A stretch of DNA of 64,000 nucleotides from Clostridia bacterium (GCA_017463245.1 JAFTPN010000017.1:1-64000); one strand, 5' to 3'. Counted from the first letter of the stretch, positions 1-9,339 are shown. Program-made: numbers and translations. Notes: generated by a model from the letters alone, not told the origin.

Positions 1-356
1 GCAGAACCACTCCTTCCGTCAGCCGCAAGCGGCTGCCACCTATCCGCAACCTCAATCGGCGCGAGCAAGCTCGCTTGTTTCGGTTGATTCGCTCAGCTCG
101 CTTTTTGTCGCCACTGGCGACGCTCGCATCGCTCACCTCGGAGAGGGAGGCTCAACCCCTCAGTCCCTTCGGGACAGCTCCCCTACGAAGGGGAGCCTAC
201 TGACTGTTCCGCGTCGCGGCGCATCCGTTATGCGCCGTGACCCCTGCTTATGTGCGTACGCAGCGCCATCCCCGAAAGGGATTCTTAAGGGATGAAATCC
301 CTTAAGCGGAGTCCAGAGGCAGAGCCTCTGGTGGGGTCGAGGGGCAAAGCCCCTCG
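1..356. repeat. Composite intergenic repeat region 1 (modules D and B)
   Basis: No gene is visible here. Positions 1-152 resemble the D module seen at 17294-17358 (starts GCAGAACCACTCC, ends GGGAGGCT), but about 98 extra bases interrupt it at roughly 42-140. Positions 211-356 are a B module: GCGTCGCGGCGC, GTGACCCCTGCT, then perfect hairpins (CTTAAGGGATG...CCCTTAAG type, CCAGAGGCAGAGCCTCTGG, GAGGGGCAAAGCCCCTC). The last hairpin ends one base from the murA stop codon. The same modules recur at six other loci in the window. Confidence 0.8.
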
Positions 357-1619
357 TCACTCAATGACTTCTCTGCGGATGTCGGCGCCGAGGGAGCGGA
401 GCTTGGCTTCGATCTGCTCGTAGCCGCGGTCGATGTATTCGGGCTCGTAGATCTCGGTGACGCCCTTGGCCATGAGGCCGGCGACCACCAGGGCTGCGCC
501 TGCGCGCAGGTCGGTACAGGTGACGGGTGCGCCGTAGAGCTGGGGCACGCCCTCGATGATGGCCATGCTGTCCACAATGCGGACGCGGGCACCCATGCGG
601 GCGATCTCGTTAAGGTGCTTGAGGCGCTGCTCGAAAATGGTTTCCTGGATCACGCTGGTGCCCCGGGCGGTGGTGAGCAGCGCGCTCATGGGCTGCTGCA
701 GGTCGGTGGGGAAGCCCGGATAGACCTGGGTTTTGATATTCACGGCACGGTGCGCGCCCAGGGTGCGCACGCGGATGGCGTCGTCGCTGTCGGAGACCTT
801 CACGCCCATTTCCAGCAGCTTGGCGGTGAGCGCCTCCATGTGCTGGGGGATGCAGCCGTGGATCACCACATCGCCGCGGGTGGCGGCAGCGGCGATCATC
901 AGCGTGCCGGTCTCGATCTGGTCGGGGATCACGGCATAATTGGCGCCGTGGAGATACTGCTGGCCGCGGATGCGGATCACATCCGTGCCTGCGCCCTTGA
1001 CCTTGGCACCCATACTGTTGAGGAAGTTGGCCAGGTCAACGATGTGGGGCTCCTTGGCGGCGTTGTAGATGATGGTGGTGCCCTTGGCCTTGGCGGCGGC
1101 CAGCATCACATTGATGGTGCCGCCCACGGTGACCAGGTCGAAGAAAACATCGCTGCCGGTCAGCTCCTTGGCCATGGCGGTGATCTTGCCGCCGTGGGTC
1201 TCGGTCTCAGCGCCCAGGGCGTTGAAGCCCTTCAGGTGCTGGTCGAAGGGGCGGGCACCGATGGCACAGCCGCCGGGGAAATAAACCTCCGCACGGCCGC
1301 AGCGCCCCAGCAGCGCACCCAGCAGATAGTAGCTGGCGCGCAGACGCTGGGAATCGTGATAGCCGATCTGGAAGCCCTCGGCAGGGCGGGGGTCGATGGT
1401 CATGAATTCGCCGGGAACATAGGTCACCTTGGCGCCCAGGGAGCGCAGAATATCCACCAGCGCGCGAACATCCTCGATATCGGGAAGATTCTCGATGGTG
1501 CAAGGCTCGTCGGAAAGCAGCACGGCAGGGATCACGGCTACTGCCGTGTTCTTGCCGCCGCTGACGCGAACCTCGCCTTCCAGGGGATTGCTGCCGGTTA
1601 TCAGCATTCGTTCTTTCAT
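357..1619 (-). CDS. murA: UDP-N-acetylglucosamine 1-carboxyvinyltransferase
   Basis: MurA performs the first committed step of peptidoglycan synthesis in the cytoplasm, moving enolpyruvate from PEP to UDP-GlcNAc. The 420-residue length is normal. Visible family signatures are the N-terminal SGGKNTAVAVIPA segment (family K22/N23 loop) and PGGCAIGARPFDQHL, with the PEP-binding, fosfomycin-targeted cysteine at residue 118. The ATG is preceded by GGAG 9 bases away. A stronger AGGAGGTG lies further upstream, separated from the start by a small GGCTC/GAGCC hairpin, so initiation may be structured. The gene is monocistronic, runs leftward, and its stop codon abuts a hairpin cassette. Identity is secure. 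Confidence 0.97.
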   Translation of the reverse strand: MKERMLITGSNPLEGEVRVSGGKNTAVAVIPAVLLSDEPCTIENLPDIEDVRALVDILRSLGAKVTYVPGEFMTIDPRPAEGFQIGYHDSQRLRASYYLLGALLGRCGRAEVYFPGGCAIGARPFDQHLKGFNALGAETETHGGKITAMAKELTGSDVFFDLVTVGGTINVMLAAAKAKGTTIIYNAAKEPHIVDLANFLNSMGAKVKGAGTDVIRIRGQQYLHGANYAVIPDQIETGTLMIAAAATRGDVVIHGCIPQHMEALTAKLLEMGVKVSDSDDAIRVRTLGAHRAVNIKTQVYPGFPTDLQQPMSALLTTARGTSVIQETIFEQRLKHLNEIARMGARVRIVDSMAIIEGVPQLYGAPVTCTDLRAGAALVVAGLMAKGVTEIYEPEYIDRGYEQIEAKLRSLGADIRREVIE

Positions 1620-1680
1620 GGGGATAGGCTCCGGCCAGAGCCGGATTCACCTCCTGCACCACATTTCTGATCTAAGAACA

Positions 1681-1709
1681 ATTATACACGCTTCGCACCC
1701 ATCGCGCAA
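1681..1709 (-). promoter_or_regulatory. Promoter of murA
   Basis: On the minus strand: -35 TTGCGC (1704-1709), 17-base spacer, -10 TATAAT (1681-1686), about 60 bases before the murA start. Confidence 0.65.
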
Positions 1710-1824
1710 GCGCGGAAAAACAGTATGCCACAGCATACACATAAACAGTATACCACGTTTCCGCTCTGTGCGCAATGCCGGGAGCTGATTTGCTGTATTG
1801 CAGCAGGATGCGAAGAAAAAAGCC

Positions 1825-1853
1825 TTGCAAAAAGTGGGGAATTGCGCTATACT
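1825..1853 (+). promoter_or_regulatory. Promoter of the LacI-family gene, with candidate operator just downstream
   Basis: -35 TTGCAA (1825-1830), 17-base spacer, -10 TATACT (1848-1853). The palindrome CCGAAATCGG at 1858-1867 lies at the expected transcription start and could be an autoregulatory operator. The operator role is inference only. Confidence 0.65.
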
Positions 1854-1902
1854 TTTTCCGAAATCGGTTTAGTGAGAGCGAAAAAACAGGGAGGCACTTG
1901 AC

Positions 1903-2919
1903 ATGGCGGTAACGATCAAGGATGTATCGGCCAAATGCGGCCTGTCCATTTCCACGGTGAGCAAGGCCTTCAACAACTATAGCGACATTTCTGCCGAGAC
2001 CCGGGAGCTGGTGCACCGCACGGCGCGGGAGATCGGCTACTATCCCAACGCCATTGCCCGCACGCTGAAGACCAACCGCTCCTATAACCTGGGCGTGCTG
2101 TATTCCGACGACGGGCAGAACGGATTGACCCACAGCTTTTTCGCCCAGGTGCTGGACGCCTTCAAAAGCGAGTGCGAAAAGCATGGATATGACTTGACCT
2201 TCATCAATCACAATGTGGGCTGGACGGGCATGACCTACCTGGAGCATTGCCGCTACCGCAATGTGGACGGCGTGTGCCTGGTGTGCGCGGATTTCTATTC
2301 CACCGAGGTGGCGGAGCTGGCCACCAGCGACATTCCCTGCGTGACCATCGACCACGCCTTCAACAACCGCAGCTGCGTGATGAGCGACAACCTGCAGGGC
2401 GTGCAGCAGCTGGTGCGCCACGCGGTGAGCAACGGCCACAGGAAAATCGCCTTTGTGCATGGGCAGCGCTCTTCGGTAACGGAGAACCGCATCACCGGTT
2501 ACTATCGTGCGCTGAACGAGGCGGGCATCGATCCCCGGGCGGATTACCTGGTGGACGCCCTCTACGATAGCCCCACCGCAGGCTATACCGCCATGAATCA
2601 GCTGATGAAGCTGGCCGACCCGCCCACCTGCGTGCTGATGCCCGACGACCACAGCGCCTTGGGCGCCCTGGAGGCAGCGGGCGACCTGCACCTGCGGGTG
2701 CCGGAGGATGTGTCCATTGCGGGCTACGATGGTAACCGCCTGGGACAGATGCTGCATCCCCGCCTCACCACCGTGAAGCAGGACACCAAGCGCATGGGCG
2801 TGCAGGCGGCGCTGTACCTGATCGAGCGCATCGAAAACCCCCGCACCGCCGTGAGCGAGGTGGGCATGGTGCCCATCAAGCTGATCCCCGGCGAGAGCAT
2901 GGGGAAAGTGAAAAAATGA
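1903..2919 (+). CDS. LacI-family transcriptional regulator
   Basis: This 338-residue DNA-binding regulator has the LacI layout. An N-terminal helix-turn-helix (residues 3-25, TIKDVSAKCGLSISTVSKAF) is followed by a hinge helix (YYPNAIARTLKT) and a periplasmic-binding-protein-like sensor domain (about 60-335). The start follows GGGAGG. It converges tail-to-tail with the beta-galactosidase gene and shares a terminator with it, so control of that gene or of related sugar genes is plausible but inferred. A palindrome over its own transcription start suggests autoregulation. The effector is unknown. Confidence 0.93.
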   Translation: MAVTIKDVSAKCGLSISTVSKAFNNYSDISAETRELVHRTAREIGYYPNAIARTLKTNRSYNLGVLYSDDGQNGLTHSFFAQVLDAFKSECEKHGYDLTFINHNVGWTGMTYLEHCRYRNVDGVCLVCADFYSTEVAELATSDIPCVTIDHAFNNRSCVMSDNLQGVQQLVRHAVSNGHRKIAFVHGQRSSVTENRITGYYRALNEAGIDPRADYLVDALYDSPTAGYTAMNQLMKLADPPTCVLMPDDHSALGALEAAGDLHLRVPEDVSIAGYDGNRLGQMLHPRLTTVKQDTKRMGVQAALYLIERIENPRTAVSEVGMVPIKLIPGESMGKVKK

Positions 2920-2922
2920 TAC

Positions 2923-2958
2923 AAAAAGAAACCAAGGTGAACACCTTGGTTTCTTTTT
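2923..2958. terminator. Bidirectional terminator between the LacI gene and the GH42 gene
   Basis: Perfect hairpin AAACCAAGGTG-aac-CACCTTGGTTT flanked by A-run and T-run, so it serves both convergent genes. Confidence 0.9.
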
Positions 2959-2965
2959 GTGTCAC

Positions 2966-4975
2966 TTACTTTCTCAGCACCATTACGCCGTTGGCGGGTA
3001 AGCTGATGTCCTGCACCGTTTCACCGGTGAGCAGGTCGGTGTAGGCTTCCGCCAGGGTGAAACGCTGCTCCTGGCCGGAGTAGTTTTGCAGGAACACCGC
3101 GCCGCCCCGCTCGGTGGGGATGACGCCCGCGGGCAGCTCGTCCGGCAGGGCGCGGGTCAGGTGCAGCTCGGCGGCGATGTCGCCATAGATGGCGTCCAGC
3201 CCGGCCTGCTCCAGCTTGGCGGAGAGGTAGTAGGCGGTGCCTTCGCCGTAGCGGTTCCTGGACAGGCAGGGCATGCCGGCGTAGAAGTCGGATTCAAACA
3301 CGCCCAGGGTTTCAGCGCCGTGGTTTTCGGGAATTTCGCACAGCTCCCGGATGGCAAAGCGGCGGCCGTCGTTCATCACCAGGGCGTTCTGGTCATGGGG
3401 GTAGAGGGCGTCCAGCTCCGTGCCGCGGATGCCCAGCACATCAATGAGGCCGTGGGGCGTGCCGCCCAGGTAGGCCAGGTCGAATTCATCCACCCAGCCG
3501 GAGAAATAGGTCATCAGCAGGGTGCCGCCCTGGGCAACATAAGCGCGGAGCTTCTCCTGGATCCCATTCCGGAACATGAACAGCATGGGCGCCACCACCA
3601 GCTTGTAGCCGGTGAGGTCGGTGCAGGCGCGCATATCCCGCAGGTCGATGTTGCAGCCCTGCTGCCACAGGCTCCGGTAGTGCATGTTCACGCTGTCGTA
3701 GTAGCGCATGTTTTTGGCATGGCCGGTCTGGGCATAGTCGATGGCCCAGCGGTTCTGGGTATCGTAGATGATGCAGACCTCGGCCTTCTTTTTGGGCGCA
3801 TCGTAGAGGGGTTCCAGGGTCTCCAGCGCCTGACCCACCTGCGCCACGTCGCGGAAGACGCGATGATTCTCGCTGCCATCGTGATCCACCACCGCGCCGT
3901 GGAACATTTCCGCGCCGCCGCGCCCTTTGCGCCATTGGAAATACATCACGCTCTGGCTGCCGTGGGCCAGCGCCTGCATGGAGGACAGCAGGTGCATGCC
4001 GGGGCGCTTGAGCTTGTTGATGGGCTTCCAGTTCACCTGGGAGGGGGTGGACTCCATCAGCAGGAAGGGCTGATCCTTGAAGGAGCGCATCAGGTCGTGG
4101 TTCATGGCGAATTCCGCAGCCCGCTGCACATCGTCGCCGCTGTGCCATTCGGGATAGCTGTCCCAGGACACCACGTCGATGGCCTCGGCCAGGTCGAAGT
4201 AGTCATAGTCCCAGAAGCGCTCCATCAGGTTGGCGGTGCACAGCAGCTCGGGGTTCACGGCCTTCACGGCGTCCCGCTCGTTCTCGATGAAGGTCTTGCA
4301 CTGCCAGGTGGCAAAGCGCCGCCAGTCCACCCACATGGAGGTGTTGCTCACCTCGCCCATGGGGCTGGGGGCTTCCACCTGGCTCCAGTCCGTGTAGCGC
4401 TGGCTCCAGAAGGATGTCCACCAGCACTTGTTCAGGTTCTCCAGGCTGCCGTACTTGTTCTTCAGCCACTCACGCCACTTGTCCTGGCACAGGGGGCAGC
4501 GGCAGTCGCCGGAGTATTCGTTGCTCAGGTGCCACAAAATCACCGCGGGGTGGCTGGCATAGCGCTCCGCCAGGGCGGTGTTGATGGCACGCACCTTCTC
4601 CCGGTACACGGGGGAGGTGAGGCAATGGTTGTGCCGCTCGCCAAAGTGCATCCGCTGCAGGCGGTCATTGACGCGCAGCACCTCCTGGTACTTCTGCGCC
4701 ATCCAGGCGGGGCGGGCGCCGGAGGGGGTAGCCAGAATAATGTGGATGCCGCCCTTCCACAGCCGGTCGATGACCTCGTCCAGCCAGGCAAAGGCGTATA
4801 CGCCCTCCTGGGGTTCCAGCCGCGCCCAGGAGAAAATGCCGATGGACACGCAGTTCACATGGGCTTTGTGCATCAGTTCCACATCGCGGTCGAGAATATC
4901 GGGACGATCCAGCCATTGGTCGGGGTTGTAGTCGCCGCCGTGGAGAAAGTGGGGAAAACGAGGCGTGAAGCTCAT
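2966..4975 (-). CDS. Beta-galactosidase, glycoside hydrolase family 42
   Basis: Predicted cytoplasmic beta-galactosidase of 669 residues, the usual GH42 length. The TIM-barrel domain carries WHLSNEYSGDCRC with acid/base Glu153, and QPFLLMESTPS holds the likely nucleophile Glu. Cys118, Cys158, Cys160 and Cys163 match the zinc-binding cysteines known from some GH42 trimers. A trimerisation/beta domain follows. No signal peptide is seen, so substrates would be imported oligosaccharides. AAAGGAG precedes the ATG. It converges on a LacI-family gene that may control it. Confidence 0.95.
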   Translation of the reverse strand: MSFTPRFPHFLHGGDYNPDQWLDRPDILDRDVELMHKAHVNCVSIGIFSWARLEPQEGVYAFAWLDEVIDRLWKGGIHIILATPSGARPAWMAQKYQEVLRVNDRLQRMHFGERHNHCLTSPVYREKVRAINTALAERYASHPAVILWHLSNEYSGDCRCPLCQDKWREWLKNKYGSLENLNKCWWTSFWSQRYTDWSQVEAPSPMGEVSNTSMWVDWRRFATWQCKTFIENERDAVKAVNPELLCTANLMERFWDYDYFDLAEAIDVVSWDSYPEWHSGDDVQRAAEFAMNHDLMRSFKDQPFLLMESTPSQVNWKPINKLKRPGMHLLSSMQALAHGSQSVMYFQWRKGRGGAEMFHGAVVDHDGSENHRVFRDVAQVGQALETLEPLYDAPKKKAEVCIIYDTQNRWAIDYAQTGHAKNMRYYDSVNMHYRSLWQQGCNIDLRDMRACTDLTGYKLVVAPMLFMFRNGIQEKLRAYVAQGGTLLMTYFSGWVDEFDLAYLGGTPHGLIDVLGIRGTELDALYPHDQNALVMNDGRRFAIRELCEIPENHGAETLGVFESDFYAGMPCLSRNRYGEGTAYYLSAKLEQAGLDAIYGDIAAELHLTRALPDELPAGVIPTERGGAVFLQNYSGQEQRFTLAEAYTDLLTGETVQDISLPANGVMVLRK

Positions 4976-5005
4976 AAGAAAAACTCCTTTTGCTTGGTAT
5001 CTTTA

Positions 5006-5034
5006 TTTCATCACAAACAAGGTGATTTGTAAAG
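5006..5034 (-). promoter_or_regulatory. Candidate promoter of the GH42 gene
   Basis: On the minus strand: -35 TTTACA (5029-5034), 17-base spacer, weak -10 TGAAAT (5006-5011), 31 bases before the start. Confidence 0.4.
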
Positions 5035-5048
5035 AGTTTGTTTGGGAC

Positions 5049-5077
5049 TTGACGGGACGGAACAGGTTTGGTAACAT
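5049..5077 (+). promoter_or_regulatory. Promoter of the MATE transporter gene
   Basis: -35 TTGACG (5049-5054), 17-base spacer, -10 TAACAT (5072-5077). It sits back-to-back with the GH42 promoter. Confidence 0.65.
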
Positions 5078-5119
5078 ATCTATTCGTGTGAATTTTGATG
5101 AATGAAGGTGTTTGTTGCT

Positions 5120-6484
5120 ATGCAGCAGGAGCGTTCAAGAATGCTGGGCGAAATGCCCATGAGCCGCCTGATCCCCCAAGTGTCTGTGCCGATCATGATC
5201 AGCATGCTGGTGCAGGCGCTGTATAATGTAGTCGATTCCATTTTTGTGGCCAAGTTCGACGCCAACGCCCTCACGGCGGTGTCGCTGGCCTTTCCCATTC
5301 AGCAGCTGATGATCGCCCTGTCCACCGGCCTGGGCGTGGGCATCAACAGCCTGATCTCCCGCAAGCTGGGCGAACGCAACCCGGAGGAAGCCCGGCAGGC
5401 CGCCAAGAATGGCCTGATGCTGGAGGCGGCGGGCTCGGTGCTGTTCATGATCGTGGGTCTGTTCTTCTCCCCGCTGCTGCTGCGCTTTTTCACCCCGGAC
5501 GAAACGCTGCGGGAGCTGGGCACCACCTACCTGACCATCGTCTGCACGGTGAGCATGGGCTTGTTCTTGTCCATTACGCTGGAGCGTATGCTCCAGGCCA
5601 CGGGCAACACGGTGTGCTCCATGGCGGTGCAGCTTTCCGGTGCGGTGGTGAACATCATTCTGGATCCCATCATGATCTTCGGCTGGTTTGGCCTGCCCGC
5701 CATGGGCATTGCGGGTGCGGCCTGGGCCACGGTGATCGGCCAGCTGTTCAGCATGCTGCTGGGCTTCTACCTGAACCAGAAGAAGAATGCTGAACTGAAG
5801 CTGAACCGCCATGGCTGGAAGCCCAAGTGGCGCATGATGAGCGGCATCCTCACGGTGGGTCTGCCCAGCACGGTGATGGCCTCCATCGGCTCGGTGCTGG
5901 TGGTGCTGATGAACCTGCTGCTCATCCAGTTTGGCAATGTGGCGGTGAGCGTGCTGGGTGTTTACTTCAAGCTGCAATCCTTTGTGTTCATGCCCGTGTT
6001 TGGCCTGAGCAACGGCATGGTGCCCATTGTGGGCTACAACTATGGCGCACGCAGCAGAAAGCGGGTGTATGGCGCGGTGAAGGTCGCCCTGATCTACGCC
6101 TTTGTGATCATGGTGGTGGGCATGCTGCTGTTCCTGCTGGTGCCTGAAACGCTGATGGGCTTCTTTGAGGCGGACGGCCCCAGCGAGCTGACCACCCATG
6201 GCGTTCCGGCCTTGCAGATCATCTCCATCAGCTTCCCCCTGGCGGCCATTGGCATCACCCTGGGCACGGTGTTCCAGGCGGTGGGCAAGGGCGGATATTC
6301 CCTGCTGATGAGCCTGTGCCGTCAGCTGGTGGTGCTGCTGCCGGTGGCCTGGATCCTGGCCAAGGTGGGCGGGCTGGTGGCCATTTGGTGGTCGTTCCCC
6401 ATTGCGGAGGTGGTTTCGGTGACCCTGTGCCTGCTGTTGTACCGCAAGTGCGACAGGGAGCTGCTGCGTCCCCTGGACAAATAA
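5120..6484 (+). CDS. MATE family multidrug/cation efflux transporter
   Basis: Integral membrane exporter of about 454 residues with some 12 hydrophobic segments and the internal two-fold repeat expected of MATE proteins. It opens with the typical MPMSRLIPQVSVPIMISML segment, and YNVVDSIFVAKFD and VGYNYGARSRKRV are typical DinF/NorM-like motifs. It would use an ion gradient to expel organic cations or drugs; the substrate cannot be read from sequence. An in-frame ATG at 5102 also exists. I prefer 5120 because GAAGGTG lies 9 bases before it and the 5102 ATG would include that site. Single gene with its own promoter and terminator. Confidence 0.92.
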   Translation: MQQERSRMLGEMPMSRLIPQVSVPIMISMLVQALYNVVDSIFVAKFDANALTAVSLAFPIQQLMIALSTGLGVGINSLISRKLGERNPEEARQAAKNGLMLEAAGSVLFMIVGLFFSPLLLRFFTPDETLRELGTTYLTIVCTVSMGLFLSITLERMLQATGNTVCSMAVQLSGAVVNIILDPIMIFGWFGLPAMGIAGAAWATVIGQLFSMLLGFYLNQKKNAELKLNRHGWKPKWRMMSGILTVGLPSTVMASIGSVLVVLMNLLLIQFGNVAVSVLGVYFKLQSFVFMPVFGLSNGMVPIVGYNYGARSRKRVYGAVKVALIYAFVIMVVGMLLFLLVPETLMGFFEADGPSELTTHGVPALQIISISFPLAAIGITLGTVFQAVGKGGYSLLMSLCRQLVVLLPVAWILAKVGGLVAIWWSFPIAEVVSVTLCLLLYRKCDRELLRPLDK

Positions 6485-6493
6485 AAAACAGTA

Positions 6494-6532
6494 AAAATGC
6501 CTTGCGACGGCGTGCGTTGCAGGGCATTTTGC
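6494..6532 (+). terminator. Terminator after the MATE gene
   Basis: Hairpin AAAATGCCTTGC...GTTGCAGGGCATTTT followed by a short T-rich stretch. The promoter of the next operon begins right after it. Confidence 0.75.
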
Positions 6533-6561
6533 TTTACAAGAACGGTTTTGAAAGGTATAAT
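6533..6561 (+). promoter_or_regulatory. Promoter of the pantothenate/homoserine operon
   Basis: -35 TTTACA (6533-6538), 17-base spacer, consensus -10 TATAAT (6556-6561). About 105 bases of leader follow before the first start codon. I could not recognise a riboswitch in it. Confidence 0.75.
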
Positions 6562-6674
6562 AGAACATCATGGTTTGCCATCGCCGGGAGCGCATTGCCC
6601 TGGACGAAGCGCGGCGGCCATGAGAAAATACATTGCGTAGGGCATCCTGCGGGAGCCTGAACGGAGGAATACAT

Positions 6675-7244
6675 ATGGCAAAGAAGCAATTGTACAATTT
6701 TGTTCTGCTGGCTCTTTTTGTGGCGCTGATCGTGCTGCTGGGCTTTACGCCCCTGGGACTGATCCCCCTGGGGTTCATTAACGTGACGATCCTGTGTGTG
6801 CCGGTCATTGTGGGCACGCTGTTCATGGGCTGGAAGAACGGCCTGATCCTTGGCCTGGCCTTTGGCCTGACCAGCTTCATCTCCGCGCTGATCAAGCCCT
6901 CGGCGCTGGTGTCCACGCTGATGGGCGCTTCCCCCCTGGCGGTGGCGGTGATGAGCATCCTTCCCCGTTTGTGCGTGCCGCTGGCGGCCTGGGGCGTATA
7001 CAGCCTGCTGCGCAAAAAGCAGGAGCACCTGGCGGTGATCGCTGGCTCCATTGTGGGCAGCCTGACCAACACGGTGCTGTATCTTGGCCTGATGCTCCTG
7101 TTCTACATCCTCTGCGGCATTGATGCCTCGGGCGTGCTGAGCCTCATCGGCGGCACGGCGCTGCTGGCCGGCTCCTGCGAGGCGGCGGCTGCGGCCATTC
7201 TGGTCACGCCCATCCTCACGGCGCTCAAGCGCATCCGCAAATAA
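6675..7244 (+). CDS. ECF transporter S component, probably pantothenate-specific
   Basis: A small, very hydrophobic 189-residue protein with about six membrane helices, matching the substrate-capture (S) subunits of energy-coupling-factor vitamin transporters. It would need the shared EcfT/EcfA module, which is not in the window. The start is set by GGAGG 6 bases before the ATG; a longer in-frame extension to 6633 lacks a ribosome site. Only 18 bases separate it from coaX, so uptake of pantothenate (PanT-like) feeding the next enzyme is a reasonable inference. Other vitamins are not excluded. Confidence 0.8.
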   Translation: MAKKQLYNFVLLALFVALIVLLGFTPLGLIPLGFINVTILCVPVIVGTLFMGWKNGLILGLAFGLTSFISALIKPSALVSTLMGASPLAVAVMSILPRLCVPLAAWGVYSLLRKKQEHLAVIAGSIVGSLTNTVLYLGLMLLFYILCGIDASGVLSLIGGTALLAGSCEAAAAAILVTPILTALKRIRK

Positions 7245-7262
7245 TTCCGGAGGTTTGCATCC

Positions 7263-8036
7263 ATGATCCTGACCTTGGATATCGGCAACACCAACATCAA
7301 AACCGCCCTGTTCGATGGCGAGGAGATGGCGCAGTACTGGCGGCTGTCCACCGACATCACCTGCACCTCGGACGAATACGGCGTCAAGCTGCTCACGCTG
7401 TTTGGCCACGCCGGGCTGTCCACCGATGTGGTGGAGGGCATCATCATTTCCAGCGTGGTGCCTACCATCAACTTCACCATTGAGCATATGTGCCGCAGCT
7501 ATTTCCACCTCACGCCCATGTTTGTGGCGCCGGGGGTGAAGACCGGCATCAACATCAAATATGAAAATCCCCGGGAGCTGGGCAGCGACCGCATTGCCAA
7601 TGCGGTGGCCGCCTATGAGGAATACGGCGCGCCCTGCATCTTCATCGATTTCGGCACCGCCACCACCTTTGGCGTGGTGGGGGAGGGCGGCTCCTTCCTG
7701 GGCGGCTGCATCTGCCCCGGCATCAAGCTGTCCTCCGAGGCGCTGGTGAACAACACCGCCAAGCTGCCCCGGTTTGAGCTGACCAGGCCGGAACACGTCA
7801 TTGGCCGCACCACGCTGACCAACCTGCAAAGCGGCATGTTCTATGGCTATGTGGGTCTGGTGCGGAACATTGTGCGGAAGATCAAGCAGGAGCTGGGCTG
7901 CGAGGCCACCGTGGTGGCCACCGGCGGCATGGCGGTGATGATCGCCGAGGAGAGCAACGCCATCGACAAGCTGGACGGCCTGCTGACGCTGAAGGGCCTG
8001 CGGCTGATCTACGAGCGGAACAAAGATATGAAGTAA
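7263..8036 (+). CDS. coaX: Type III pantothenate kinase
   Basis: CoaX phosphorylates pantothenate, the first step of coenzyme A synthesis. The 257-residue length is typical. The ASKHA-fold motifs are clear: DIGNTNIKTALFDG at the N terminus (phosphate-binding loop with catalytic Asp6), GSDRIANAVAAY, and IDFGTATTFGVV for ATP/pantothenate binding. CoaX enzymes have high Km for ATP, need a monovalent cation and escape CoA feedback. CCGGAGG gives a good ribosome site. It sits between a vitamin transporter subunit and homoserine dehydrogenase with very short gaps, so it is co-transcribed. Confidence 0.96.
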   Translation: MILTLDIGNTNIKTALFDGEEMAQYWRLSTDITCTSDEYGVKLLTLFGHAGLSTDVVEGIIISSVVPTINFTIEHMCRSYFHLTPMFVAPGVKTGINIKYENPRELGSDRIANAVAAYEEYGAPCIFIDFGTATTFGVVGEGGSFLGGCICPGIKLSSEALVNNTAKLPRFELTRPEHVIGRTTLTNLQSGMFYGYVGLVRNIVRKIKQELGCEATVVATGGMAVMIAEESNAIDKLDGLLTLKGLRLIYERNKDMK

Positions 8037-8050
8037 GGATGTGCCAATAG

Positions 8051-9328
8051 ATGAAAGAGATCGTGATCGGATTCCTGGGCTGCGGCAATGTGGGCGGCGG
8101 CGTGTGGGAGCTTTTGCAGGGCTTTGCCCCGGAGATCGCCCACCGCGACCATGTGAAGATCCGCGTGAAGAAGGTGCTGGTGCGGGATGTGAACAAGGCT
8201 CGCAGCTGCTCCGTGCCCGCTGAGGTGCTCACCGATAACCCCAACGATGTGCTGTTTGACCCGGAGATCTCCCTGGTGGCGGAATTCATGGGCGGCGAGC
8301 AGCCCGCCACGGAATATATGCTCACGGCGCTGAAAAACGGCAAGACCGTGGTCACCGCCAACAAGGTGGCCGTGGCGCTGAACTGGCACCGCCTGCAGGC
8401 CGCTGCCCAGCAGAGCCACGTGGGTCTGTACTACGAAGCCAGCGTCTGCGGCGCCATCCCCATCATCTCTACCCTCATGACCCCCTTGCAGGCCAACCGC
8501 ATCGACCGGCTGATGGGCATCATCAACGGCACGACGAACTATATTCTCAGCCGGATGTACGACAATGGCGAGGACTATCAGCTGGTGTTGCAGGACGCCC
8601 AGAAGCTGGGTCTGGCCGAGCCCAACCCCGCCAGCGATGTGGAGGGCATGGACGCGGCGTACAAGCTGTCCATCATGGCCAGCCTGGCCTTCCACGCCCG
8701 CGTGCCCTACAAGAAGGTCTACCGCGAGGGCATTACGGAGATCACCGCCATGGACATTGCCTGCGGCAAGGAAATGGGCTATGTGCTCAAGCTCCTGGCC
8801 ATTGCCAAGCGGGAAGGCAGCACCATTGAGGTGCGTGTGCATCCCACCTTCCTGCCTGCGGAACACCCCCTGAGCCAGGTGGACGGCAGCTTCAATGCGG
8901 TGTACCTCCACGGCCATGCCTGCAAGGAAATGATGCTCCAGGGGCGCGGCGCGGGCGACATGCCCACGGCCAGCGCTGTGGTGGGCGACATTCTTCATGC
9001 GGTGACGGTGGATGTGCATGTGCATCCCACCTTTGCCAATCAGGCCGAACCGGACGCCAGCCTGGACTTCACCAACAACTGGACGACCAAGTATTTCATC
9101 CGCGTTTCCGCCATCGACGCCCCCGGCGTGCTGGCCAGCGTGGCAAGCTGCTTTGCCAAGGAGAACGTGTCCATTGCCACCATGATGCAGAAGGATGCCG
9201 TGGAGGACGGCCGCGTGCCGCTGATCTTCATCACCCACGCCACGCCGGAGCAGAATATGCTGGCGGCGCTCAAGCATATGGATCCTGCGGTGTGCAAGCT
9301 GGAGAGCATGATCCGCGTGGAGGAATAA
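8051..9328 (+). CDS. hom: Homoserine dehydrogenase with C-terminal ACT domain
   Basis: Reduces aspartate semialdehyde to homoserine on the route to threonine and methionine. The 425 residues comprise an N-terminal NAD(P)-binding Rossmann fold (FLGCGNVGGGV, residues 8-18), the family signature GIINGTTNYILSRM, the substrate-binding domain, and an ACT domain (about 350-425, YFIRVSAIDAPGVLASV) known to give threonine feedback inhibition. Third gene of the operon, 14 bases after coaX, with only a weak GGATGTG ribosome site. A strong terminator follows. Metabolically it connects with metF and the phosphoglycerate mutase-like gene elsewhere in the window. Confidence 0.96.
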   Translation: MKEIVIGFLGCGNVGGGVWELLQGFAPEIAHRDHVKIRVKKVLVRDVNKARSCSVPAEVLTDNPNDVLFDPEISLVAEFMGGEQPATEYMLTALKNGKTVVTANKVAVALNWHRLQAAAQQSHVGLYYEASVCGAIPIISTLMTPLQANRIDRLMGIINGTTNYILSRMYDNGEDYQLVLQDAQKLGLAEPNPASDVEGMDAAYKLSIMASLAFHARVPYKKVYREGITEITAMDIACGKEMGYVLKLLAIAKREGSTIEVRVHPTFLPAEHPLSQVDGSFNAVYLHGHACKEMMLQGRGAGDMPTASAVVGDILHAVTVDVHVHPTFANQAEPDASLDFTNNWTTKYFIRVSAIDAPGVLASVASCFAKENVSIATMMQKDAVEDGRVPLIFITHATPEQNMLAALKHMDPAVCKLESMIRVEE

Positions 9329-9339
9329 TTGAACACAAG

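Noticed and set aside
1621..1660. Five-codon upstream reading frame (ATG TGG TGC AGG AGG TGA) before murA considered as a leader peptide
   Set aside because: It contains the Shine-Dalgarno-like AGGAGG itself and has no ribosome site or regulatory codons of its own.
6562..6674. Leader before the ECF transporter gene considered as a riboswitch
   Set aside because: No recognisable THF, TPP, preQ1 or other aptamer core was found by eye; it may still be structured.
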